Shown here in pieces: positions 25,626 to 38,300 of a stretch of 64,000 nucleotides of DNA. This DNA is from Struthidea cinerea (Eukaryota; Chordata; Aves; Passeriformes; Corcoracidae). The translations under genes were made by a program, and so were the position numbers. The stretch is from the NCBI GenBank assembly GCA_013397865.1, contig VZTI01003798.1, positions 434,001 through 498,000 on the forward strand, written 5' to 3'. The notes beneath the pieces were generated by a model. That model did not search any database and had not been told where the DNA came from. It was given only the letters and a program-made list of their open reading frames with translations. Position 1 is the first letter of the stretch; each line of letters opens with the position of its first letter.

Positions 25626-27552
25626 AATAAAGAAAAATATAAAAAGTAAACACAACAAAATAAAGAATTCCTTCTGAGGAGACCTTAGGTTGGTATGTAA
25701 CCTCTAATTCATGTGACCCTGAATCCCGTTCAAGAGCTAGAGCACTAGAGATGAGGCAAGAATTTTTCTGACTGATAAGTCCATACAATTTGCAGAAATG
25801 CTAAACAATGATTGTTCCCCACTTTAAAGTAAACTTTAAAAGACCAGACAAAAAACCAGAATAGTTTAAATCCTAAAGAAAGGCTTCCAAATGTCTCTGA
25901 ATCACAGCATGAATAAACTGAAGGATACCTCAGTCAGGTAAAACAGCCCTACTAACATATTATTTTCACATGCAATTGTTAACGAAACAAGCTCTGTGAT
26001 AGTCTTGCTGTGAAGATTAACAGAAGGCCCCAAGATCAATTTCAAGTGTGGAAAAACTTAGAGTTGTCCAGACCAGGAGATCACTGGACAGTGCAAAACA
26101 GTCCTAGTGCTCGCTGTGGATGTTCTGTACCCAAACAAGACCCAGAAGTCTTGGTTGGCTTCAGCCCCCAAGGGCAGCAAGAAGGATGAAAAGGGGTATA
26201 GACCTACAGTGGAAAAAACAAAAGTCGTGACAACCACAAAGGCAAAGGAAATAGCATGTACACAAAAACTGAATAGCAAAGTTTTGTATTGCTTCTGAGC
26301 AACACACTCTTAACCATAGACTCTTTTGATGCAGATTTTCAAAGCTTTACCCTTGCCAAGGTACAGGAAGTGCTTTGTTCTGGCATCATTTCACCAGTGT
26401 GTCTGTGGACCCACAGAGGTTATTAATATTAAACACACCCCACATGTAGGATTGGCTTATTAGCTCCTGCTGTACTTACTCAGGCTTCTAATTATCAAGA
26501 TCTGTGCTTAGTGTTCTGTTAGCTAGGAGGGTTGTGTCCCACAAGAGGTGAAGAGAAACTTCTTCCTGTGCTTGATCTTCTTGACCAAGTTTTTTTAATT
26601 TTTTTTTTTTTTTCAAAGTGTGTTCTAGTGAAATCTCTGCTATTCTGTGAAGAAAACTCCAGAACACACTTTTTGCATTTATTGACTTTACTGTCTCTGG
26701 GACTACATGCATGCTTGTCACATCCCAGCTGTTAATCTGGTGGAAAATCTAGGGCATTCAGTTACACAGCTACTTAGCATACTTTACTTAACCATTGTGC
26801 TAATTCTAATACCTAGCAAGCTGCATCTTGCTTGTATCTGGGGTGGTGGGGAAGCTTCTCAGTAACCTCTGGGTGTTTCCTTTCATGAATATCTCCTATT
26901 TAAGTTAGAACAAGATTCCACACATGGGGAGAGACAGTCACGCCTGAAAACCCAATGCAGGTCCCTTAGGCTGCAGTGGATGAAAAGGAACATAAAACAA
27001 AAGGAAACAAAAAGGAAAAATTCTATCAGACATGAGAAAAGAACACAGTAAGTGCTTTTAACATTCCTTCTACAGCTAGAGCTTTCTAAGGTTCACATGT
27101 GACATCCAAAGTATCTCCCATCTTCCATGATTTCAAAGGTGACAACAGTCTCACATCATTACCAAAGGGACTGATTTCACCCACAAATGGGTTCTGAGCT
27201 GTAAGGCGTCCCAAAGGTACAAGGTAATTGCACAGCTGTAATCCAAAGCCTGCAGAGAGGTTGCATCCACCCCACAGACCACCAGGACAGCAAGCTGAGG
27301 GGTGAGAAAGCAATTTTGTTGCTTTGCCACTTATGGGAAGATACGCATGGGTTTAGCAACTCCCAGCAGCAGAGCCCTTTTATGGGGGAATGGCCTTTCT
27401 TTGTCAGATTGTGAATAGGTACCTAATGAGTTAAATCAGCATTTAGGCTTGGCAGCACCTTAGCTGGGAAATAAGTGGTTGAATTTAAATATATTTAAGA
27501 TCAAAACCTTTGTTAAATAAAATTTTGGAATACACAATAAAAAGAGAAAATT

Positions 27553-27585
27553 AAAAAAAAGAGAGAGAAAGAGAAAGGGGAGAGA
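27553..27585. repeat. Polypurine tract (A/G)
   Basis: An uninterrupted run of A and G: an A8 stretch, GAGAGAG units and a G4 cluster. Confidence 0.8.
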
Positions 27586-28603
27586 TTAGAGAATTAGGTA
27601 GGCTCTGTTAAGAGGAGTGATTTATTTTGTTTCTGCCTCTGCTTATTTTTGAGAGTGTTCAAGCTGTATGTAGGTTACCAGGGTGTAATGGGTTTGTTTG
27701 GTCTGCTTATTTAAGTAGAACAAGTTTTTTGTCAGATAAAAATAAACTTATCCAAGCAGTGTGGTGTAGTTGTTCATTTTACGTTTTACCTTCAGCAGTC
27801 TTTCATGTTTCTGTCTCGTGCACATTTACATCCTAGGCCTTACCAGGCATTTGTGTGGCCTTTAAGTACTTGAAGTTTTCTATATGACTGGTAGAATTTC
27901 TTCAGTAATGATATTTAAAGGCATGGCTTTTTAGGGAAGGACAGACAAGCTCTAGCCAGTCTGGCTCTGTCTCCCCAAACTGATTAAAATTATGACTAAG
28001 AGGTAAGAGTAAGAATTCTGCTGGAAACAAGATTATGATCCTTTTCCTAGAATATTGTTTAAAAAAAAAAACGATAAAATTGGGTCTGTTTTAAGACTTA
28101 TATTTTCAATATGGAGGAAAATCTTATTAAGGAGACTACTTGGATCAACACTGAAGTCAAGGCAACAGTTTGGATACTGTGGGAAATGAGTGTCTGGCAA
28201 ATGCATGTAGAAGGGGAAAAAAGCCGTGGAATCAATAAAGCTTATGAGCAATCAATTTGCTGCAAATGATTAACCAAAGCTGAAGATCTTGATGAAAGAA
28301 ACAAAATTCATATCTATACCAAGGAGAACTAAGGTTTCTAAAAAGGAGTTTAAAATTATGATAAGAAAAAAAAATGCTGGAAACTTAAGAAAAATACAGC
28401 ACAGCCAGTCAGGATGTGGAAGTGCAAATGTATTTGCAGGTAATCTGTTGGGGTTCTTTTTCTTTAATGTTTCTGTTTCTGCTTGTGGTAGTATTTTCTG
28501 CTTCTACTCCAAGCATCATAGAATGCTTTTGTCCATTAACTACCAAAATGTTTATCCACAATAAACAGATAAGCAAAACCATGGAGAGCAGAGGGACAAT
28601 GAC

Positions 28604-28636
28604 AAAAAAAAAAAAAAACCAAGGGGAGAGAGGGGG

Positions 28637-28667
<31 letters not shown>
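28604..28667. repeat. Poly-A / polypurine tract
   Basis: A run of 15 A (28604-28618), then CC, then a pure purine tract from 28621 with GGGGAGAGAGGGGG and a run of 30 A (28637-28666). The two A-runs have no upstream LINE or pseudogene body that I recognise, so they may be simple expansions. Assembly length here is unreliable. Confidence 0.85.
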
Positions 28668-28669
<2 letters not shown>

Positions 28670-29011
28670 GAATAGATTAGCAGGAGGAGTGAACTAAATT
28701 AGTATTATAGTAAATATGGAAATAAACATCTGAGCAAGGTTTTAGTATTAGAAACCAAGAGCAGGCTTCAAAGGAATTAAGGATCTGGTACATACCCCTA
28801 ATAAAAAACAACTCCACATAAGCACTCATGTGATGCAGCACTAAAAAGAGCTGGCAGTCACTTGATACTTAAATTAGCAATAGGTGTATGAGAAATGAAT
28901 TTATCTTTACCTATGCGAAGACTGACATTAATATTATGAAACTGTGTACAGTTTAAATGTCTGCATAGTAAAAAGGTAGCTAGGAAATCTCTAGATGAAA
29001 GCAACATAAAT

Positions 29012-29360
29012 GATTTAAAGGCTGGAGAAATTGCCTTGCAGTGAGAGGTTGAGAGCCCAATCTGTTCAGCCCAAGAAAAGGGGCTTGAGAAGTGGCTTGA
29101 TTACTGCTTGCAAGTGCCTTCACAGTAATAAATTATGTATTAAGAAAATATTTAATGTGGTAGGGTCATAATAAGAACATATGGACAGAAAGTAATGCCA
29201 GACTCTTCTGACATGATACTTTTCCAGCAATGAAGATGATTAATCATTATAGGGAATCTTAAGGGAAATGGTGAATTTTTAATTTCATGTCTTTGTATGA
29301 AGATTAAATGTCTCTCCTGGAGATATAAATTTGTTAAATGCAACCTGTTTGGTGTCAACT
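29012..29360 (+). mobile_element. Old, diverged CR1-type LINE fragment
   Basis: This copy matches an old CR1 subfamily from memory rather than by search. It shows CTGTTCAGCCCAAGAAAAGG (near 29060), TTGATTACTGCTTGCAAGTG (near 29100), GATGATTAATCATTATAGGG (near 29235) and GAAGATTAAATGTCTCTCCT (near 29300), in the order expected for the CR1 ORF2 C-terminus. Many point changes and a loss of sequence around 29130-29190 separate it from that pattern. It is much more decayed than the copy at 2600. Confidence 0.72.
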
Positions 29361-32300
29361 AGGTGAAAGAAAATTATTCAAGATTCCATCATGTCTATAA
29401 ATCCTGGAGATCCATACACTAGAACAAGAGCTGTGCAATGTCTCTAAGGCACAGAGTTCTTTCTGTATTGCAAGAGTAACTGTTTGCTATCCTGAAACTA
29501 TTAACGTACATGGAAGCATGTGTATGGCTATTCTCATCCTTCATTGGGGAAGTTTGAGAACACCCAGTGATGCTAACAGTTCACATGTAGTACCAATGTA
29601 ACATTTTGTGTTAGAGTGAAGCCCCCTTTTTCATTGTGATTCTCTAAATCCCACTGTTTATCATAACAGAGCAAGTTTTGTAAGTTATTATATCACAAAC
29701 TTTCAGTTTGGAGTTTTAGTAAACCTTGAACCTCAACAGATGGAGATAGATCATAAAAAATTAAATATCTTCATAGCTAGTTACATGAATTTTATGGACA
29801 GTTAGGAACTCTCCCTTATAACAGTCATTTTTACATGTGCACTTTTTGTGTGTGCATGTTTCTTTTGTTTCACAGCAGAGGCCTGCTCTAGGATTGCTGC
29901 AAAGACCAGGAACTATTCTTCTCCCTCGAGACCTCTGGATTCTGAAGATGAAGAAGTTAGCACTATTCATTCGCATTTTCAAGTCATCCGGAGCGCCAGT
30001 AGATACTCTTGATTGATTGTGTGTTTATAATCAGTCTTCAAATGCTGATCTTCACATCTTGTTACCATGGAATAAGGGTTATAAAATTCATTTCCAGCAT
30101 GGATTCTGTGTTAATGGACAACATTCTCTAACACACTCCAGTGAGTTTCATGAGAATTATCTTCACAGTATCTTCGGCAATGCACAAGCTTACACAGACA
30201 AGAAACACTGGTGGTTGAACTCAGTATAAGGTAGCTGATACCAGTGAGAACAATCAACTTCCTTCAGACCACCATTGGCAAAAATTCAAGTACGTGACTT
30301 GGAGAAAGAAAGGAGAAAACTAGAAGACTGTTTTTCTGACAATAAGAGGAAGAATATAAATCTTCTACTGTCACATTTGTTCTTTAATTGATGCAGTATT
30401 CAACCCATTTCCATCCATGTGAAAGAGGTAGAATATCCAGACCAGCTTGAAAAGGGCAGAGTGCCTATGGTGTCTTCCCTGAACTCTGTGAAGAATTAAA
30501 AAATGTTCTGTATGTGGACTGGGCTGCAGTATATCTGATTTTGGTAGATAAAAGGGGAACGGGAGAGTCCGGGGAAGAAAAGTAAGCAGACTCATCTAGA
30601 TGAGAGGACTAAGGCCGTGAAAATAGTGGTCTTAAAGCTGTACAGTTAAGAAAAACTGTGTTTTGGAAATGGCTTGGAGAAGGGGAGATTGAGTCAGGTG
30701 TAAAGATATGTGCTTCCCAGAAAAAGGGGAAAAAAATCCTGTGTGTGTAATTTTGAAAGGAAAACAGAGTGCTCTGGAGATATGGGACATTGTGAATATA
30801 CAGAACAGCCTCTTTTTAAAGGTTTGCTGGTATGAGCTGCTGGTGCTCTGGCTCAGTTAACTGAAAAAGACGACTTTTTATTTTTCCTTACATGCATAAA
30901 ACAAGAAAGTAGCTGCTCGGGGGAAAACCCATGCACTCCTGGTTCTGCCTGCTGCAAGCAAAGCTTCATTGGCTAATTGGGCTTCCGAGGATGTGAAACA
31001 CACCAGTGGGAAATTACACTATGACAATTATGCTGCAGGAACACAGCCAGCCCTGAAACAGCTGTCTTTTCCCAAATTTTGCAAAAGCCGATTAAATTCC
31101 CTCATAACCAGCTGGTCCCAATGTGACCACACACTGACTCAGTCAATGCATGCTGGCCTGTTAGTGCTGGGGCAAGGCAGTTTTCATTTCCACCCCCCTT
31201 GCACGACTTGCATAGCAATATTAGTCCTGCTCACGTGGACTTCCTTCACTGAAATGCCATTGCCTCCAGTGTAACACTAAAGCTGTGCTCAATTTGCCTT
31301 CAGTCTTCCTTTTTGCTATACTACATGATCCGGATAACTTACTGTACACAGCCAAAAACACCTGGTTCTTCCTGTGTTGCAGTTATGGCTGTCCTGCTGC
31401 TGCCAGCGTCCCCCAGAAAATGCTAGGCTGGAAGTGCTCTCCCAGTGCTCAGTGCCAGCAAAGCCTTGATTTTAAAATCAATGCCTGGCACGTGAGCCCT
31501 CCTACTCATGAAAACGAGGGCTGGACTGACTGACCAATCCCAGCCTAAACCTTTTTTCACTTCAGGTGCCTTTCTGTGGGTTTTTGGTGATTTTTGCTGG
31601 TTAAGGCCACTTGCCCTTTGACTTGCTGTCTTTTCAAAGGCATGTAAAAGTCATTTGCAAGGGTGCTGCTTGTCATTTTATTTCCTAGCAGACAGCGAAA
31701 TAATCAGTATAACGGCTCTGTTGTCTTTCTGCTCCTGTGGATCAGTCAATTAAGATCACACAGTACAGAAAGTTTTATAGCACAGTAATATTCAATAAGG
31801 TCATAGTCTTACATTGATGAAGTTGTTAACAAAAATGCAAATGAGTTATAGTCTGGCAAGGTATGAAGCTATTAAAGGCAAAATGTCCTCCAAGCCATCC
31901 CTAAGGATCAGCAGGTTTTCCACCCAATAGGTTTTCGTTGTTGTGTTTCACAGGAACCTGGCATGCCATACATTACTTTTTATCTCCCATTTGAAGGACT
32001 GTGCCTGGTCAGAGCAGGGTTTGGTGATGGAGGAAGGAAAGAAAGGGAACAGGAGTAACACCACTGGTTTGAAATTAGGAACAGAAATAGCTTTTTTCCT
32101 CCATATAGGAGAGCCTAAAATCTTTGTATGCCCCCAGCTGAGTAATTACTATTAAAACATTTATCTGATATAAATTTATCTTCATTGCCAAATGAAAACT
32201 GTAGTAGCAGGATTTTTTTTTTTCAGGGGGGAAATAAAGATTACTATAAATGTTATTCCATACAAGCACAATTTATTTTACCTTTTCAAGTGTGGTTCAT

Positions 32301-35300
32301 AGTATCATCAATGATCAATATATTTTCACGCTTTCTCTGTTTGTGATAATTATTTTTTATATAGAGACAGTTCTACCTTGATAGCTTCCTACATGAACTC
32401 ATCAACTTCATTATAATCTACCACCTCTCCCGAGAATACAGAAATGCCCTGATAATGTTTTAGTCTGGTTCTGTTTCAGAGCCAAGTCTGGAGGCAAAAT
32501 AATCTCTGTCTTACTATGTCATGATCATTCTTGTTTATTGAACTCTTAGGGGTGCTGCAAGACCTCCAAAAAATTATAAGCTCATATGCATATAGAGTTA
32601 TTTGTAAATATTCTAGTTATTTATTGCACTTTCTCCAATGAATATATTTAACATAAATTGTAAGGGATGATTCAGTGCCCTAAAGAGCATGCACTCAAAA
32701 TATGAGCATGATGATGCATATCAAAGCATTAAAGGGAAGGCTTAAGGAGGCCCATATGGCTGCTCATGGTATAAATTTTTTAGCTTATATCTGTGTTTAT
32801 ATATAGAGATGCTATATCAATAGTATATACAATTTCTATATATATTTACGTATTTGTCTATAATTAACATACCCATGACCTACCTGAGACATCCTGAAAT
32901 ATGGTTTCATTTTGGAAAAAATTATATGCTTGTATTTACAGTTGTCCAAACACAATGGATTCACTCTTACATTTTCAAACCTGTTTACATCATCCAAATA
33001 GTCATAAGCATTTAGAAATTTTATTTTAATGCATTTTTGCAAGCCTAAATGCAGTAATATTTTCATGGGTCGGAAGAAAAAACACTACAACAACAATTTA
33101 TCTCTGGGCTGGAAAAAGTTGACTCACTGAAGAAGACTATTTCTTTGAAGAAGATTCTTTTAAGCTATGGTTTACAGACATTAGAGCAAAAGAAGTAGTT
33201 CCCTTTTGTGTTTGTTCATTATTTATCCCTTTAATCTCAGCCGAGGCTGCCTCTCTTTCTGTGTAACTGCTTGTGAATGAAGGTCCTCAGCTACTGCTGA
33301 TGCTCACCAGACTTCTCCTTATCCATCAGTAATGTTGTTTGGATTGTCTCCGTGTAATATATTTCCTGTGAAAAAGAGCAGTCCTTTTCCACAGGCAGCT
33401 AATTATTCTTGAGACAATATAAAACCACTGTTCCAGAGCTGGAGGCTTTGTCCTCCACTTTTAACCTTACGCTGTGCTGAAGATTTTGGGAACTACAGAT
33501 TCTCTTTCTTATTCAAACAGAAATTGTTTCTCTTCTATTGCTGTGCCTTTTTTCTTATGATTCATTTTTGATCAAAGTGACACAAGCTTTCTGAGTAACA
33601 GAATAGGGAAGCAGGGAATTGTGCTGCCAGTGGAGAAAGCAGCAGGCAAGTAAACAGATCTTTCCCTCTTACATCATGGTACACAAATTTAGCCCTCAAG
33701 AAGCAAGAGTAGCTTTGGGAAAAGCCATGACAATTTTTCCATCATGATAAAAGAGACCTTGAGGATAAGCTTACAGAGCTGAATTGCCTGGGACAGAAAC
33801 AACTGGGACTGCAGAAAACACTCTTGAACAACCAGCAAGTTCAGCCAGTTTCTTCCAAATTTTTTGCTCTTGTAAATTTTTTTATTGTCAGAAAAGACAA
33901 AAATATGACAAAAGTGTACTGTAACACTATGTTACAACATGTCCATGGTATCCCTAGATGCCTCAGTGTGACCACAAATTTTGCCTAACATGTGAACAAT
34001 ATAGTCATTAAGGAGCTTTCTAACCATTTTGAATTCCTTCTGGTATCTGTAAAACTCCTGACAATAAAATGCTTTCAGGAAAGAAGTCCACTGATAGTAT
34101 ACAACATTTCCCACATGGACATCTACCTACTCTGCTGGGTTCTCATTCACAGCAATATTAGGAAGATCATTTTCCTCTGCTGTCCTCCAGGTGCTGTTTT
34201 CTTCAAAGTTAGGGTATCACTGTTTTCTTGTATATTGTTGGCAATATTTCTTCAAATCCCTGCAGCTCACAAACCACGTATTTCCTACTTCCAGAAATGG
34301 CTGTCATCGTGATGTGAAAGTTCCTAGCACAAACCATACAAAGGAGTTTTTGACTATATCTCCACCTACACATAACTTTGTGCTTTCCAAGTGGGGAAAA
34401 TCAAACATGAGGCACTCATAAGAAATGGTGCAGATTTAAAAGAGGCATTAAGCTCCAACCTGCCAAAGACAGGTTCTTTCCTATCTTTTGTCCACCTTAA
34501 TAATTCAGAACAGCGGTAAGAAAGCAAAGGGAGGCACTTCAGTCCTCTTGCATCCCCGCTTTGGACCTTTCTGAAAGGTGTTTTAAGAAATCCTTCAAGA
34601 GCTCAAGCTAAAGGCACTCAACAGCTCTGCCAGTAAGTCTGGATATGTCAAACAAGACAAAAGAAGTGAGAAGGGAAGAGCAGCCTCAGCTCTGAGCTTT
34701 TAGAATTTATTCGATGGGGAATTCATTATTTTTCACTTTCTTCAAGCCTCTAAACTGATGTGATATATTCCAAATAATCATTTTAATTCTAAAATGAAAT
34801 CTCATCTTTTAGAATTAGTGTAGATATGCTCCCCTTTTTCCTATAAGAATTCAGTCTCTTGTATTGCCATACTAGTGATATCCTGTCTATTTGTTTGTTA
34901 TTATTCTTTAGTTCAAGATAAGAAAAAGTAGACTTTGCTTGTAATACCTACTTATTTCACAATGTTTCAAGGATTTAGCAATAGACAAATTATTTATCTT
35001 TGTTCCCCTGTTCTTAGTATGTTATCACTGAGGATGGAAAACCAGCCAAATCCCCAATATATTATGAATAATTCTTTTTGATTTCTAGGACTGTAATAAA
35101 TGTGTGCCAAAGTTGATAAGGTACCTTACAAATTGAGACCAGCATTAGATTTTTTTTGACAGTCAGTATTTTTATTTGCCTTCCACAGACATCATGACTT
35201 GCTGACGTAATGGCTCCAACGTGAGCTGTATTGCAGAGGTTACATAGTTCCCCTGTGTCACATTTCAGATTGAAATACTGGGTAATGTAATAGGCCAGGG

Positions 35301-38300
35301 GCTGCTGTCAGTTCAGGTGCTATGGACATATGAGACAAGAGGGGCAAAAAATTTAAGCAGAATGTATTTTCTTCCAAGAAAATACATACATTTAGGGACA
35401 AGTGATTTTATGATTATTTGCATAGCTTTAGCACCTGAGCTATGGCACTGGATCACCAGGAGCTCTCTCAAAGGGGATTTCTCCCACCACATCATTAAAA
35501 TTCAGCCAGCTCATCTAACTTGTGGTCTCTTGTGGTATACATATGCACCTAAATCATGAGTTTAGAGCAGCTGAAATTAGAGTCAGCAACCCCCTAGATT
35601 AAGAGAGGTGGAACCAGCATCTACTTTCATCAGGAATTTAAAATCCAAAGGAAATCATCATGATTACAAAACAGGAATGGTTTCACGCCTGTTCAGTCCT
35701 GCTCATCATATCTCTCATTTGCAGCAATCTCCATCTTATTTACATCATGTATATAGTTGCATCATTTAGCATGATTAGAGACATGCAGTGACAACTTATG
35801 GCTAATCACTCTTCCTCAAAGGTATCTCTATATTCCCTGGAATTAAATAACACTTCTGCCCCTTTGGTTGTAATACCAATGACTTTAGGATTGCTTCAAA
35901 AGTCTTTCAACATCACTCGTGCTGTGCCAGAATTTCTGTTGCATCCAATCCAGAAGACATGTGATCCTTGCATGATTACTGTGGGCAGGCTGTCATTTTC
36001 CAGCAATATTTTCAGGATTCCATGACCTTTCCCCATGAAGTAAAAATAGACCAACAAATGACTACCTCCAGATCAAATAACTCTGAAGACATCTAGGCAA
36101 CATTTCTGCTCAGTCTCTGTCTTATCTATAGCTATTACCGAGTAAAATCTCAAGTCCTTTCTCCTATTAAAGAACTCAGTGCTTCCAAAAATCCATTCTA
36201 AAACTGCATTTCCAAGTTCAGTTGCTGTAGATCTCCTACAGTAATAGAAAGTTTGCAGCAGAAGGTGAAGTGCTAAAAATTCCAAACTTGCTAGAAACTC
36301 AATAAGAGGCTGCATGGCATAACTTAAAGAAACTACAGTAAAATGTATCATAATTTTTTTCCCCATTACAAGTCTCTCAGTCTCACTGTCTGTTCTGGTT
36401 TGCCTAAAAGACTGCTTCTAGTTTAAGGCAATTCTAGTCAGTCTTTTCCTCCCCAGAAACAAAAAAATACGCATAAATTAAGTTACATTGAGAAAGGACG
36501 TGGCTTCTAGTGTAGATATTATGAAATTCTTTCTACTGGATGGTGATTTGTTCCAATATCATAGGATAGAAAAAAAACCCAACCAAACAGTAACATAATA
36601 ATTTCACAGCAGGAACATTCGCAGTTAATATTAGAGTGCAACTCAACTTCACTTTTATTTTATTGCAGGCAACATGAGACCACCGTCTCATCAGAGATGT
36701 GCCGTTTTTAGTGAAGTTGCACATCAAACTACTTAAATGCCATTTTGGGGAATGCTCTTACTTTCAATGAGCATTTTACATGATCACTGACTCTGGACTG
36801 AGGCAGCAATTGCCACGTGTTATAAGGTTGCGATAAATTTAATCAGGTTAATTTTCCCTGTTATTAAAAAAAGGGATTCATTCTAATGGAAAGAAAAAAA
36901 ATCCTCCTCATTTACACTAGGAGACTGTGATGCCAGCAATGCTTTGCACCAAAGAAACATTTTCACTATTCAAATCATTAGGAATGAAACTGTTATATAA
37001 TGTAACTTTTATACAGGATACAAAAGTTTAGCTTATTTTATTATCTTAGGTGCATTACTGGCACTGTAGAAATTTTAAGCAAATCAAGGTTACCTAAAGG
37101 GAACTGGCCAAGAAGCCAATGTCAAAAATTTAACTTTCACTGTGTACTTGAGAGGGACACTATTCAGAGTAGTAAGATTGACTTGGATTGTCTCATAGTT
37201 GCCTTCCAGAACAAAAAATAGTCCAGCAAACAACAAAGGAGACATGATCTCATCATTCCATGTAATTCCCTGTCCCAGGGGTAATGAGTCCTGCCCCACC
37301 ACAGACCAGAAAGGTTATCACTTGTTCATATTTTCTCTCAAAAAGGGCAAACCCAGGTCTCTGTGAAAAACTCAAGGTTCTTTGGTATAAAAGAAAGAAA
37401 ATGACTGAAGAACATCCATAATAGAAAGAAAACCTAAGAAGTTAGCAGACCCAGTAAAATGCAGAAAGGAGCCTTCCAGAACTTTAGAGGGGAAACTGTG
37501 AGGTCTGTGTAAGACACTGCTAGGTTGTGCCACTGAGAACATACTGGAAGAGAAAGCATTCCATTTGTCATTGAGATGAGATACACATGGGCAAGCGAAA
37601 AGAAATGTTGGGAAGTGTCTGTCCTTTGTGCAGTGACTGAAAGGCTGGAAAACTACCAGATAAATATATGGAAAATGTTTGAAATGGCATGGTTTTATTA
37701 ATATTAAATGACTGATGTGAACTTCTGCATTTGTGGAGGGACTTTTATTTGTGGTTATTTTAAAGTTATATGAAAAAAATTACTGCACACACTGCTTATG
37801 TATGGGCAAGCACATTTTTTTACAATTTTACTTAGCTGGCTAAATTTCACTAATTTAAGAGCTGAATTGGTATAATCTCTTTCATCTGTAAGAACTGGCA
37901 TTTAAATATTTACTAGGTGGAATGTTATTGGAGAACACTAGAGATAAGTGGCTGCATATGCGAGAAGGATTGTCCTACAGTGTCCATGAATGCATATGGT
38001 CCAGGAAAAATCACTCTGACTGGTCTTGCAGCATATAAAGTAATTACTAGACATCTTTTAATTAATAAGTACAAACACTGCTACTGGTTCAATATATATA
38101 TTTTTACAGATAAAAATGTTTCTCTGCACATTTCTTTTGGAAATGAAGTGGTTACTGAGAAAAGGGAACTGAAGATACACAAGCTCTCACTCTAAACAGA
38201 ATACTTCAGATTGCATTTTATTTTCTTTTTATTTTCAGGTGTGAATGGAAGTGTTTGTTTCTTATTTGAAGCTCTTGTATGAGCTGTAGGTCTATACACA

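Larger units (their letters stand above)
20990..29011. other. Intergenic sequence with assembly gap
   Basis: No gene is recognised. It holds the gap at 25584, the hairpin at 23028, a poly-T run near 26595 and the purine tracts at 27553 and 28604. Frames reach about 120 codons but lack family motifs. Confidence 0.55.

Noticed and set aside
28416..28697. Frame ending in a long poly-lysine stretch
   Set aside because: The lysine run is the poly-A tract, and the preceding part has no family resemblance.
30969..31274. 101-codon plus-strand frame in a G+C-richer patch
   Set aside because: No family resemblance and no splice or promoter context. It may be a conserved non-coding element, but this cannot be judged from one sequence.
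33992..34312. 106-codon hydrophobic plus-strand frame
   Set aside because: Leucine, isoleucine and phenylalanine-rich translations are expected from A+T-rich DNA. There is no recognisable membrane protein family or splice context.
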